Positions 29,159 through 38,112 are shown, counted from the stretch's first letter. The stretch: 40,112 nucleotides of DNA from Casimicrobiaceae bacterium (GCA_025056355.1 JANWWI010000020.1:1-40112); one strand, 5' to 3'. A program made the numbers and translations. Notes: generated from the letters alone by a model not told the origin.

Positions 29159-30298
29159 GTGTCGATCAAACGAATTCTTGTGATCCTCGCCTTTGCCGGG
29201 TGGCTTGCAGCGATTGTGCTTCTGTGGCGCGACCAAGCGCAGTTGGCCGCCGAGCGCTTCCCGGGCGTCTCCGGCGACGGATCGGCCTTGGCGAGCGCTC
29301 CCGCGGCCTCGGGCATGACCTCCGCCCCCGACGGCATCGCTCGCAATCCTTCAGCCGAGGGCTCGCGCATCATCACGGTCGATGAGAACGCTGCGCCTGG
29401 GCGTCTGCAAGCCGAGGCACCGCCGCCGAGTCCAGCCGCAAGCGCTCGTTCCGCCGTTGCGCGTCCTCGCGGATCGGGCGACCCACGTACCGAGTGGCTG
29501 GCCGATCTGCAACGGCGCGGCACCTGGTCCGAGGCCATGCGCGAGGCAGCCACCGCGGCCGATCCACTTGCGTTGAGCTTCACCGGTGAGCTTGCGAGCT
29601 TCTGCGGCCTCTACGGCACGCGCGAGACACTGGCCAAGCTCGCCGATGAGCGCCTGCAGCCGGCACGTCTGCGAAGCTCGCGCCAAGGCTTCAAAACCCC
29701 GATCTTCCCAACCGCTGAGGATGAGCTTCGCTACCGCGAGAATCAGCGCGCCATCCGCCAGTTTTGCGCCGACTACGACGGCGCCTCGGTGGCCCAGATG
29801 CAGGCGGCTGCACTGCAGCAACTCAGCGCCCAGGGCTCGCCCTATGCGGCCTTCGCGAAGCTCTTTCCTGGCCGGCCCGATTTCACCGGGTTGAATGCGG
29901 CGCAGTTCGAATTGATCGAAAAGACCCTGGAAGGGGCGGACCTGGGCACGCTTGCCCTTTTGGGACGTTACGCCCAGCCGCTTCTCAACAACTATGTGCA
30001 TGCGGCCAACGCCCAGCTCGACGGCGCGCCGATCTTCGGCCAAAACACCGGGCTTATCGCTTGGCAGCTTGCGTTGTGCAAGCTTGGAGCCTATTGTGGA
30101 GCTGACAGCCTCTGGGCGCGCGATGCCTGTTTTCGCTTCGGGGCTTGCGGGTCCGACTTTGCCAGCGGTATTCAGCAGGCGCTTGCCCGCGATGGGATCG
30201 ATCCGAACGCGCTCGAGAAGATCGCCGCCGAGTGGGTCGAAGCCATCCGCGCCAAAGATCCCGCGCGACTCAACTTCCGCAAGGCGCCGGGGCCATGA
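29159..30298 (+). CDS. Unknown single-pass protein with Cys-rich C-terminus
   Basis: 379 residues, family not recognised. A hydrophobic segment at about residues 5-22 should anchor it in the inner membrane with the rest in the periplasm. A low-complexity Ala/Pro-rich linker runs to about 115, then a mainly helical domain. Six Cys are spread through it, four of them in the C-terminal stretch LCKLGAYCGADSLW...ACFRFGACG, which suggests disulfides. The start is GTG at 29159 with GAGG nearby. It follows the VWA gene by 29 bases and may belong to the MoxR operon. Confidence 0.75.
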   Translation: MSIKRILVILAFAGWLAAIVLLWRDQAQLAAERFPGVSGDGSALASAPAASGMTSAPDGIARNPSAEGSRIITVDENAAPGRLQAEAPPPSPAASARSAVARPRGSGDPRTEWLADLQRRGTWSEAMREAATAADPLALSFTGELASFCGLYGTRETLAKLADERLQPARLRSSRQGFKTPIFPTAEDELRYRENQRAIRQFCADYDGASVAQMQAAALQQLSAQGSPYAAFAKLFPGRPDFTGLNAAQFELIEKTLEGADLGTLALLGRYAQPLLNNYVHAANAQLDGAPIFGQNTGLIAWQLALCKLGAYCGADSLWARDACFRFGACGSDFASGIQQALARDGIDPNALEKIAAEWVEAIRAKDPARLNFRKAPGP

Positions 30299-30491
30299 TT
30301 GACCTTTGGCGACACGGGTCGCTTGCGTTGGGGGCGCGTGAGGCCCCATACCCTGAGCGGCCACGCTGTGTGTAACCTGGTACGGCGCACGACCCTCGAA
30401 AAACACCCGCCACGCTTGCTTAGGGCCGCGCCCTGCGCGTCGAGGCGTGAGGCCCAGCATCACGCGCACGGACAGCAGCCCTGGGAGCAAG
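30299..30491. other. Convergent gap without features
   Basis: Convergent ends of the plus-strand unknown gene and the minus-strand SBBP protein gene. An AGGGC/GCCCT stem and, further along the minus strand, a TTTTT run are present but about 20 bases apart, so I do not call a terminator. Confidence 0.4.
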
Positions 30492-33272
30492 TCAGGGCAG
30501 CATGCCACAAGCGCGAAGGGCCGCGCGCTTTGCCTCCCACTGCGCTTGTGTGATGCCGGTACCGACCACCGCCTCGGCCGGCGGGAAACCGAGCATCGAC
30601 CGCACGAGCAAGAGGCCTTCCTTGGTCAGGACGACGAGCCCGTCGTCGTCCAAGTCGAAGCTGCATGTCACGCTCGGCGTCGAGGTGAAGGTCACGAATT
30701 TCGCGGCATGACCACCCACGACCACGCGCGACTCGGCATGCGTCATCGTGGTGGGGGCGCTCACGTGGCGTACGCAGAGATATTCATTGTTCGCGATCGT
30801 TCCTGAAACGGACCAAGTGGCGCAGGTGCAGGTTGGGGAATTCGAGATGCATACTGCGCTGCCCGGTGCGCCATCCACGGCCACGAGGGCCGAGGCCGTG
30901 ATGCCCGTGACCTGCACCGGTCCCGCCGTGCGAAGGCTGGAGACAGGAACGCCGTACTGCGCGGGCAGCACGAAGGCATCCGGGACAACATCCGCGGCCG
31001 CAAGGTCCAGCGACATCCGTGCCGCGAAGCCCTCCGTGACCCACACCGGGTTCGGCTGGGCGCCGCCGCTTGTGCCTGGGAACGGGTTCGGTGAGCTTGA
31101 ATTCGTCATGCCCGCGACGTAGACCTCCCCGCTGAGGGGATGAATGGCCAGACCATAGGCTTCTTCGCTACCTCCGCCGCCCAGGTAGGTCGACTGACGA
31201 AGACTCAAAAGGCGTCGATCGAAGCGAGCGACGAAGGCGTCGACAGTCCCCGACCGCGTGGCTTGGATCCCGCCACTCGAACCGACCAGATTCGTTGATT
31301 CGGTTCTGCCAGCGACATAGATCTCTCCGCTCACCGGATGGATCGATAGGGCGTAAACGTGGTCATGCCCATCGCCGCCGATGAAGGTGGATTGGAGCAA
31401 GGCGGTCAGGGTCGGGTTCAGTCGCGATACGAACCCGTCGATTGCCGCGAATCGCGTTGGCACCGCCCCCCCTGTAATGCCGGGAAAGGTGGTCGTGGAA
31501 GACTGGGTGTAACCAGCGACGTAGACCGCGCCATCGGCGGGATGAATGGCGATCTGCGTCGGCACATCCTCGTGGTCACCGCCCAGGTAGGTGGATTGCA
31601 GGATCGCTGTCAGGTCGGCCCGCAAACGGCTCACAAAGCCGTCACCGTAAGACGTCGATGCGTTGTTCGGCTGCGCGCCGCATGCGCGCATTGGAAAGTC
31701 GGAGGCGTTGGACGTTCCGGTGACGTAGACCTCTCCACTCATCGGATGGATTGCGATGCCGCGTGCGCCATCCGCCGCGTTGTGACCGCCGAGGTAGGTC
31801 GATTGCAGGATATTCGTGAGCGCGGCATTGAGTCGTGCCACGAAGGCGTCGTAGCCGACCCCATTCTTGGTCGGCTGTCCGCCGCCTGCGGCTGCGGGGA
31901 AAGCGCCGGACTCGGTGGCACCGGCGACGTAGACCTGACCGGTCTCGGGATGAATTGCTAGGCCGTAGGCCACGTCTGCGCCTCCCGGTCCGCCGAGGTA
32001 GGTTGCCTGGATCAGGGTCGTGAGCGATCCGTTGAAACGCGCAACGAAAGAGTCTGTGTCCGCTCCGCCGGCCGCGTGGCTCGGCTGGGCCCCGCCGGTC
32101 GTGCCCGGTAGATTGAGCGAGGTGGTCGTGCCGGTGACGTAGACGTCGCCGCTGCCAGGGTGGATCGCGATCGCATGGCCACGATCAGAGCCACTTCCAC
32201 CGTAGTAGGTCGATTGCAAGATGCTCGTGAGGGAGGCGTTGAAGCGGCTCACGAACACGTCGTTTAGTCCGCCATGGGTCGAAAAGGCTCCACCCGTCAC
32301 ACCCAGAAAGCTCGAGCCCTCGGTGTAGCCGGTCACGTAGACCTCACCCGTGATCGGGTGAATGGCGACGGCGTAAGCGACGTCCGTGCCGCCCCCGCCG
32401 AGGTAGGTCGATTGCAGCAGCGGGTCGATCGTGACGGGGCGACTACGGTCATAAGGTCCAAGCGCGAAACCGTATTCGTGACAGTGCCTGCCACAGGCGC
32501 GGGCGGCAAGCAAGTAGCGCACGGGAACCTCGCGCCGCTCGTTCTTGGCATCGAACTGAAACGCTACCGGTGGCGTAAAGCGAACCGGGCCATGATCGGT
32601 CATCGCTTCGAGTGCGCCCTCTGCGGTCAGGCGAAGGGTTGGCGTTCCTTCCAACCGCATGCGAATGACGCCCGGATCGCGCCCGGGCGCTACGGTGAAG
32701 AGTTTCTCAACGTTCGCCTGCGTTGCCCGCAGCTCGACGCGCACCCCGGGGAACACTTCGCCGAGATCGAGCGCGCCGAAGGTCGGCAGGTCGGCAACGT
32801 GACGGCTCGCCTCGCCAACGAAATAGCTCACGCGCCCTTCGAGGGGTTCGCGGCCCTCAACGTGCCCGACCTGCCCGCCGACGAAGCGCTCGGCGAGCAT
32901 CCATCCGCGCGCGCGCGGACAAGGCGACGCTTGGCGCCCAATCTGCGGGCCCCTCAGATGTTCGGCGCGAGCGCATGCGGCCGAGTGCGGCCCGATGAAC
33001 TCGTGCACGATCGCGCCGTCGCGCATGAGCCACACCGAACCCGCAAAACTCTGCGCGCGCCATGCTGCCTGCGTGTCCCACTGTCCCGTATTCTCGACCC
33101 AAGGTAACGCGAGACGCGTCAGCCGAGACGCAATCTCGACAGTCGAGGCGCTTGCGGATGCAAGATCTCGGGGAACGGCTGCGGCGGCGCCCATCAAGCA
33201 CGCCCACAAAAGGGTCAACGAACACTGGAGAGCTGCGCGACGAAAAGCGTCCCGGATATCGTCGAACGACAT
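30492..33272 (-). CDS. Large secreted SBBP-repeat protein with C-terminal EF-hand-like segment
   Basis: 926 residues. A signal peptide covers about residues 1-33 (cleavage near GAAAAVPRD). The N-terminal part, with ENTGQWDTQAAWRAQSF, resembles the domain that usually precedes SBBP repeats (DUF7948 type). Seven SBBP beta-propeller repeats follow, each about 68 residues, beginning (L/I)xQSTYLGG and carrying AIHPxSGEVYVxGxT. Near the C-terminus DLDDDGLVVLTKEGLLLVRSM looks like a dockerin/EF-hand-type calcium loop. The start at 33272 is set by GGAGG five bases upstream, not the ATG at 33317. Likely an extracellular or surface protein; function unknown. It lies after ccmI with its own apparent promoter. 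Confidence 0.82.
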   Translation of the reverse strand: MSFDDIRDAFRRAALQCSLTLLWACLMGAAAAVPRDLASASASTVEIASRLTRLALPWVENTGQWDTQAAWRAQSFAGSVWLMRDGAIVHEFIGPHSAACARAEHLRGPQIGRQASPCPRARGWMLAERFVGGQVGHVEGREPLEGRVSYFVGEASRHVADLPTFGALDLGEVFPGVRVELRATQANVEKLFTVAPGRDPGVIRMRLEGTPTLRLTAEGALEAMTDHGPVRFTPPVAFQFDAKNERREVPVRYLLAARACGRHCHEYGFALGPYDRSRPVTIDPLLQSTYLGGGGTDVAYAVAIHPITGEVYVTGYTEGSSFLGVTGGAFSTHGGLNDVFVSRFNASLTSILQSTYYGGSGSDRGHAIAIHPGSGDVYVTGTTTSLNLPGTTGGAQPSHAAGGADTDSFVARFNGSLTTLIQATYLGGPGGADVAYGLAIHPETGQVYVAGATESGAFPAAAGGGQPTKNGVGYDAFVARLNAALTNILQSTYLGGHNAADGARGIAIHPMSGEVYVTGTSNASDFPMRACGAQPNNASTSYGDGFVSRLRADLTAILQSTYLGGDHEDVPTQIAIHPADGAVYVAGYTQSSTTTFPGITGGAVPTRFAAIDGFVSRLNPTLTALLQSTFIGGDGHDHVYALSIHPVSGEIYVAGRTESTNLVGSSGGIQATRSGTVDAFVARFDRRLLSLRQSTYLGGGGSEEAYGLAIHPLSGEVYVAGMTNSSSPNPFPGTSGGAQPNPVWVTEGFAARMSLDLAAADVVPDAFVLPAQYGVPVSSLRTAGPVQVTGITASALVAVDGAPGSAVCISNSPTCTCATWSVSGTIANNEYLCVRHVSAPTTMTHAESRVVVGGHAAKFVTFTSTPSVTCSFDLDDDGLVVLTKEGLLLVRSMLGFPPAEAVVGTGITQAQWEAKRAALRACGMLP
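31180..32425 (-). repeat. Seven degenerate DNA repeats inside the SBBP gene
   Basis: The plus-strand motif AGGTAGGTCGATTGCAG and close variants recur at about 31183, 31381, 31583, 31791, 31994, 32203 and 32402, a spacing of about 198-209 bases. This is the DNA basis of the seven protein repeats. Several copies are near-identical over 15-18 bases, so unequal recombination could change the repeat number. Confidence 0.8.
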
Positions 33273-33321
33273 ATAGACCTCCGTCTCGGGTTTGAAACGC
33301 GACCGAATTCCAGACAACTGT

Positions 33322-33351
33322 TATGTTCGCGCGCGAGAGAGGGGTTGTCAA
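33322..33351 (-). promoter_or_regulatory. Candidate promoter of the SBBP-protein gene
   Basis: On the minus strand a perfect TTGACA (-35, at 33346-33351) is followed after 18 bases by AACATA (33322-33327), a moderate -10. It lies about 50 bases upstream of the start at 33272 and downstream of ccmI, so the SBBP gene probably has its own transcript. Confidence 0.4.
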
Positions 33352-33445
33352 CGGCATTAGGTGATTGACCCGTGGGTGATGCGGCGCCCGTTCTGGCGTG
33401 GTTCGTGCTCACTCACCCGAATGGACGACAGCCCATGAACGAGCT

Positions 33446-34714
33446 CTAGGAACGCTTCTGCGCGACCGACAAAGCAAGCGGTTCGCGCGCCGGGAGTGTG
33501 GTTTCAACCGGTGCGGACTCAAAGTCACCGCTCATCGCCTGAGGGCGACCCGAGAGGGCAAGCCGCGCAAGCACCGTGACCCGCTGCCCCGAACGCAGTC
33601 CGTCGCCGCCGAGCATGGCGTCGGCAGCCGAAAGCTCGACCGCTTGCGCAAGCTCTGCAGGACGCACGCGCTTGACCGCCAGGGGCGGGCCGCGATCTTC
33701 TCCGGCCGGCCGCACGATCACAAAGAGCGCCGCCTCGGGTTGGTTGCTCAGGGCGGCTTGCGCCTCGGCGGAGAGCCGCACATCGATCCGCATGAGCGGC
33801 GCAGCCGAGGCTCTAGGCTTGTCGGCGCCCGGCGCTCGAGCATCCGCGGCGCTGGCCGCGCCCGTTTCTGCCTGACGCTTGGCGATGTCACTGAGCGCGT
33901 TTTCGGCGATGGCGGCAAAGGGGCTCTGCGCATCGACCTGCTGTCGGGCAAGACGAAAGCTCTGTTCGGCCTCGGCGAGACGGTTGCTCTGGATTTGCCA
34001 GGTGCCAAGCAGGAGAAGCGCCTTGGGATGCTGCGGATTCAAGGCCAGCGCCTTGCGCACCAGCTCAAGCGCTTGCCCCTCGAGACGGCCTTGTGCCGCA
34101 CCGGCTGCGGCATCGGCATAGTCGGCCCACAGGTCGGCATCGTTGGGGTCGAGTTCGACTGCGCGGGCGAAGGCGGCCATCGCTCCCTCGAATTGCCCGA
34201 CCGAGGATTTGGCGCGGCCAAGCAGGATCCAGCCTTTCAGATCATTGGGTTCGCGGGCGAGGCGTGCCTCGGCATCGCGAAAAAGCGCCTCCAGTTGCTC
34301 TTTCGCAGCCGCCTCGTCCGGCTCCCGGATTTCCGGGATGACCGCCAGCGGGTGCCCGATGAGCAGGTAGGCCAACACCGCTAGCACCGGCAGCGAGACC
34401 GCCACCGCCACCGCGCTTTTTCGATAGCGGGTCGGCGCGGGCTCGGCGCCTGCCGCGGCGCCGGCTTGCGCCTCTGCGAGCACCCGCGCTTCGAGCTCTT
34501 GCTCGGCTTCGCGCGCGGCCTCTTCCGCAATCAGCCCAAGGGCACGGTCGCGCTTGAGCTCCTGCCATTCGATCCGCGCAGCCTCGAGGTTGGCCCGCTC
34601 ACCGGCCAAGCGCCGCGGTGCACGATCGCCGCGCCAAAGCGGCCGGGCCACCAAAACCCCGACCAGGATCGCAAGGGCCGAGGCTGCAAGGACGAAGCCC
34701 AGGGCCGGGTTCAA
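33446..34714 (-). CDS. ccmI: Cytochrome c biogenesis protein CcmI
   Basis: 422 residues. Two transmembrane segments (about residues 5-24 and 100-120) flank a charged, Ala/Glu-rich coiled region, followed by a periplasmic TPR domain (LGRAKSSVGQFEGAMAAFARAVELDPNDADLW and similar repeats) and a C-terminal Ig-like tail. CcmI presents apocytochrome c to the CcmFH heme lyase. Its start overlaps the ccmH stop by four bases. Confidence 0.9.
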   Translation of the reverse strand: MNPALGFVLAASALAILVGVLVARPLWRGDRAPRRLAGERANLEAARIEWQELKRDRALGLIAEEAAREAEQELEARVLAEAQAGAAAGAEPAPTRYRKSAVAVAVSLPVLAVLAYLLIGHPLAVIPEIREPDEAAAKEQLEALFRDAEARLAREPNDLKGWILLGRAKSSVGQFEGAMAAFARAVELDPNDADLWADYADAAAGAAQGRLEGQALELVRKALALNPQHPKALLLLGTWQIQSNRLAEAEQSFRLARQQVDAQSPFAAIAENALSDIAKRQAETGAASAADARAPGADKPRASAAPLMRIDVRLSAEAQAALSNQPEAALFVIVRPAGEDRGPPLAVKRVRPAELAQAVELSAADAMLGGDGLRSGQRVTVLARLALSGRPQAMSGDFESAPVETTLPAREPLALSVAQKRS

Positions 34715-35250
34715 GGCTCACCTCCCTCGAGCAGTTGCCGAGCGCGGGCCCGGGCGGCTGCGGGTTCAGGCTCTGCGGGGGCTGCGGTTTTGGCAGCTGC
34801 CGGCGTTGAGGCGGCAAGCGCTGACCGTAAAGCCTGGGCGCGAAGCCGTCGCAGCATCCACCACACGCCTACGGCAAGCAGCACGAACGGCCCGACCCAG
34901 AGCAACACGGTGCTCGCCTTGAAGGGCGGCCGATAGAGCACAAAGTCGCCGAAGCGCTCCTGCATGTGTCGCTTGATCTCCTCCTCGGTTTTGCCCTGCG
35001 CAAGGAGGACGCGTACCTCGCGGCGCATGTCCTGCGCCACCGGCGCGTCGCTTTCGGCCACCGTTTGGTTTTGGCAGACGAGGCAGCGCAGCTCGCTGGT
35101 GAGTGCCTTGACACGGGCCTCAAGCGCCGGATCCGGCGCGGAGGTCGAGGGTTGCTCTGCGGCAAGCGAGAGGCTGGCCCCAAGCAGGAGCGCAGCACAG
35201 GCACGCCCCGCGCGCGCGCCTTCTGGGCGGAGGCGACGCTGCCGGCTCAT
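34711..35250 (-). CDS. ccmH: Cytochrome c biogenesis protein CcmH
   Basis: 179 residues: signal peptide, then a periplasmic domain with the LRCLVCQNQTVAES motif, whose two Cys reduce the heme-binding thiols of apocytochrome c. A single transmembrane helix (about 125-142) and a cytoplasmic Ala/Arg-rich tail follow. The start at 35250 overlaps the ccmF stop by four bases; the longer open frame from 35367 lies inside ccmF. This is the short CcmH form, separate from CcmI. ccmG is not present between ccmF and ccmH, where it normally sits. Confidence 0.93.
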   Translation of the reverse strand: MSRQRRLRPEGARAGRACAALLLGASLSLAAEQPSTSAPDPALEARVKALTSELRCLVCQNQTVAESDAPVAQDMRREVRVLLAQGKTEEEIKRHMQERFGDFVLYRPPFKASTVLLWVGPFVLLAVGVWWMLRRLRAQALRSALAASTPAAAKTAAPAEPEPAAARARARQLLEGGEP

Positions 35251-37232
35251 GGCGCTGCCGCAGCCTGCACCGATTGCAGCTCGCGGGCTGTGCGTGCGGC
35301 GCGCCGATAGCGGGGATCGAGCGCGCCGAGCAGCCCACCAAGGGCCATGATCACACAACCGAGCCAAATCCAGTTCACAAAGGGCTTGTAATGCACCCGC
35401 ACCGTCCAGGCCCCGCCGGAGAGCTCTTCGCCAAGCGAGACATAGAGGTCGCGATCGAACTCCCGGTCGATTGCTGCCTCCGTCATCGGCTGAGCGCGCT
35501 GCGAGGCGTAAAAACGCCGCTGGGGCTTGAGCACGCGATCCAGCGCATCGTTTTTCAGAAGCACGAAGCGGCCCTCTTTGGCGGTGTAGTTGGGCCCGGT
35601 CACCTCGGCCACACCCTCAAAGCGGACGACATAACCGGCAATCGACTTGGTATCGCCCGGCTTCATCGCCAGATCATGCTCCTGCTCGAAGGCTTTCACG
35701 GCCGTCACCCCGAAGACGAAGGCCGCAACACCCAGATGCGCTACCTGCATGCCGTGGTAGGCGATCGGGATTTGCCGCCAGCGCGAAAGTCCGCTCGCAA
35801 GTCCAGCGGCATGGCGCAGCCGCTCCCGGTAGCCGACGAGGACTCCGGCGGCAAGCCAGGCCGCAAAGGCCATTCCGATGCAGGCAAGCGGCGAAAACCG
35901 CGCCGGGATCACGGCGCAAAGCAAAAACGCAGCCGCTGCCGCAATCGCCGGAAGCAACATTCTCGCGCGCAGGCTTGCCGCATCCTCATCCTTCCAGCGG
36001 GCAAGCGGCCCGATGCCCATGAGCGCAATGAGCGGCAGCATGAGCGGTACGAACACGATTTCGAAGTACGGCGGCCCCACGCTCACTTTGCCCCAGCCCA
36101 AGGCCTCCGAGGCAAGCGGGTAGAGCGTGCCAAGCAGCACAGAAGCCGTGGCCACCACAAGCAGCAGGTTGTTGCCGAGCAAAAACGATTCGCGCGAAAG
36201 GAGCCCAAAGCGCCCACCCTCATGCACGGCCGGGGCGCGCAGCGCGTAGAGCGTCAGTGAGCCGCCGATAATGGCTACAAGGAACGCAAGGATGAAGACA
36301 CCGCGTTGCGGGTCGGTGGCGAAGGCATGCACACTGGTCAGCACCCCCGAGCGCACAAGGAAGGTGCCCAAGAGCGAAAGCGAGAAGGCGGCGATCGCCA
36401 GAAGCACTGTCCAGGCCTTGAACGCGCCGCGTTTTTCGGTCACCGCCAGCGAATGAATGAGCGCTGTGCCCACGAGCCACGGCATGAAGGAGGCGTTCTC
36501 CACCGGGTCCCAGAACCACCAGCCGCCCCAGCCGAGTTCGTAGTAGGCCCAGAAGCTGCCCAGCGCGATGCCCAGGGTCAAAAAGATCCAGGCCACGATG
36601 GTCCAGGGCCGGCTCCAGCGCGCCCAAGTCGAATCGAGCCGCCCGCCCCAAAGCGCGGCGATCGCGAAGGCAAACACCACCGCAAAGCCCACATAGCCCA
36701 TGTAGAGGAGCGGCGGGTGAAAGATCATTCCCGGATCTTGCAGGAGCGGGTTCAAGTCCCGCCCATCCGGTGGTGCCGGCAAGATGCGCTCGAAGGGGTT
36801 CGAGGTGAGTACCGTGAACGCGATGAAAACGCTTGTGATGCCTGCAAGCACCACGAGAACACGGGTGACAAGCACATCCGGTAGCTGGCGCGAAAAGATC
36901 GCCACCGCCGCCGACCAACCCGCGAGCATAAGCAGCCACAGCAGCATCGAGCCCTCATGCGAGCCCCAGGTGGCCGTCACACGGTAGTACCACGGCAAGA
37001 GCGAATTCGAGTTCTGCGCGACGTTTTGGACGCTGAAGTCGCCTTGCACGAAGGCGGTCATGAGCGCACCGAAGGCGAAGGCGATCAGGGCGAAGACGAT
37101 GAGCGTTCCTTGCCGGGCAAACTCAATGAGTGCCACACCGCGGCGAAGGTTGACGCCCGCACCGAAGACGGCGACGGTCAGCGTGACGAAAAAGGCCAGA
37201 ATGAGCGAGAGGTTGCCGAGTTCGGGGATCAT
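35247..37232 (-). CDS. ccmF: Cytochrome c heme lyase subunit CcmF
   Basis: A 661-residue polytopic membrane protein, the central subunit of the system I heme lyase that attaches heme to apocytochrome c. The WWD heme-handling domain is clear: WGGWWFWDPVENASFMPW near residues 233-250. TATWGSHEGSMLLW and FHPPLLYMGYVGF contain conserved His residues for heme b. Length is typical. GAGG precedes the ATG at 37232. The gene heads a ccmF-ccmH-ccmI set; ccmABCDE is not upstream. Confidence 0.95.
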   Translation of the reverse strand: MIPELGNLSLILAFFVTLTVAVFGAGVNLRRGVALIEFARQGTLIVFALIAFAFGALMTAFVQGDFSVQNVAQNSNSLLPWYYRVTATWGSHEGSMLLWLLMLAGWSAAVAIFSRQLPDVLVTRVLVVLAGITSVFIAFTVLTSNPFERILPAPPDGRDLNPLLQDPGMIFHPPLLYMGYVGFAVVFAFAIAALWGGRLDSTWARWSRPWTIVAWIFLTLGIALGSFWAYYELGWGGWWFWDPVENASFMPWLVGTALIHSLAVTEKRGAFKAWTVLLAIAAFSLSLLGTFLVRSGVLTSVHAFATDPQRGVFILAFLVAIIGGSLTLYALRAPAVHEGGRFGLLSRESFLLGNNLLLVVATASVLLGTLYPLASEALGWGKVSVGPPYFEIVFVPLMLPLIALMGIGPLARWKDEDAASLRARMLLPAIAAAAAFLLCAVIPARFSPLACIGMAFAAWLAAGVLVGYRERLRHAAGLASGLSRWRQIPIAYHGMQVAHLGVAAFVFGVTAVKAFEQEHDLAMKPGDTKSIAGYVVRFEGVAEVTGPNYTAKEGRFVLLKNDALDRVLKPQRRFYASQRAQPMTEAAIDREFDRDLYVSLGEELSGGAWTVRVHYKPFVNWIWLGCVIMALGGLLGALDPRYRRAARTARELQSVQAAAAP

Positions 37233-37359
37233 GGCAAGCGCCTCGGGCGGGCAGTTGCGTGCGAAAGACGATGCGCGATTGTAGGAACGCGCGCCACCAC
37301 GCCCACCTTGGACAGTATGCGGCGCGTGTCGTTTCCGCCAAGACCGGCGGGCCTGCGCC

Positions 37360-37746
37360 CTAAAGTATCAGCGGTGCAACGAAGGCGAAGAATCCGCCGA
37401 TCAGGTAGAGCGCAACCGACACCGTATAGACCGCGCGCGAAATGCGCCGCTGCCGCGTGCAGGCCGCTGCAAGCGCCGGGTCGGCGGGGCAGGGTGCATA
37501 GCGCGCCCGCCACTGAAAGTAGCCCGCCACCGCAAGCATCACGCCGGCGACGGTAAAGACAAGGCCCTTGTGCTCGGAGAGCCACACAAGCTGCGGAAAC
37601 ATCCCCACGAGCGAGGCAAGCGTGGCCCCCGCCCCGAGCGCAACCAGCAGCGCGGGGAGCGCGCAGCAGACAAGCGTGCTTGCGCTCGTGAAGACGGAGA
37701 GCCAGCTTGCGGCGGCGCCGAGGCGAGTGGGTTGAGTAACGTCCAT
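37360..37746 (-). CDS. MerT-like small metal-transport membrane protein
   Basis: 128 residues with three hydrophobic segments (about 12-45, 55-72 and 102-125). A Cys-Cys pair at residues 27-28 lies inside the first helix, in LVCCALPALLVALGAGA, as in the mercuric transporter MerT. A loop with APCPADPALAAACTR holds two more Cys, where MerT has its second Cys pair. No merR, merA or merP-merT order typical of a mer operon is seen, so the metal need not be mercury. It lies 21 bases after the HMA-protein gene and 127 bases before ccmF. Confidence 0.72.
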   Translation of the reverse strand: MDVTQPTRLGAAASWLSVFTSASTLVCCALPALLVALGAGATLASLVGMFPQLVWLSEHKGLVFTVAGVMLAVAGYFQWRARYAPCPADPALAAACTRQRRISRAVYTVSVALYLIGGFFAFVAPLIL

Positions 37747-37767
37747 GGCCTGCGCGCTTGCTGAGAC

Positions 37768-38103
37768 TTACTTGCCGCGCACCGAGGCGCGGATTTGCGC
37801 GATCGACTCCGGCGTGCGCTCGATGGCCTTGACCTCGTAGCCCGCATCCGCGATCTGCTTGCGCAGTACCTGGTCGTCGAGTTTCATGCCCGGCTTCTGG
37901 GCGACGGCGACGATCTTGTTTTCGAGGCTGACAAAGACATCGGCGGTTTCCTTGTTCGCGCGCAGTTTCTTCTCAATCGAACCCGCGCAGAAGGCGCAGA
38001 CCATGCCGTCGACGGTGAGTTTGACGGTCTCGGCGCTTGAAGGGGAAGCCGCCAGGGTCACGGCGGCCAACATCGTGATCAGGGGGGCGAGACGGTGCTT
38101 CAT
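37768..38103 (-). CDS. Periplasmic HMA-domain metal-binding protein (MerP-like)
   Basis: 111 residues: a signal peptide (cleavage near SSAE, residues 22-25) followed by a heavy-metal-associated domain. The metal-binding loop is VDGMVCAFCAGSIEKKL with Cys36 and Cys39, a variant of GMTCxxC. The C-terminal half has the usual KIVAVAQKPG and IADAGYEVKAI elements. It should carry a soft metal in the periplasm. AGGAG precedes the ATG and overlaps the stop codon of the preceding gene, indicating coupling. Confidence 0.85.
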   Translation of the reverse strand: MKHRLAPLITMLAAVTLAASPSSAETVKLTVDGMVCAFCAGSIEKKLRANKETADVFVSLENKIVAVAQKPGMKLDDQVLRKQIADAGYEVKAIERTPESIAQIRASVRGK

Positions 38104-38112
38104 GCTGAACTC

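Noticed and set aside
29351-30508. 385-codon minus-strand frame opposite the unknown Cys-rich protein
   Set aside because: Both strands are open here. I kept the plus-strand gene because it has a membrane anchor, a ribosome binding site and operon spacing, while the minus-strand frame has low-complexity Gly/Ala/Arg content and overlaps the end of the SBBP gene.
31180-32425. Regular 200-base repeats on the minus strand resembling an array of non-coding repeats
   Set aside because: They lie in one open frame and correspond exactly to the SBBP protein repeats.
37360-38103. A mercury-resistance (mer) operon
   Set aside because: MerT-like and MerP-like proteins are present, but merR, merA and the usual order are absent and the HMA loop is a variant, so a mercury role is not claimed.
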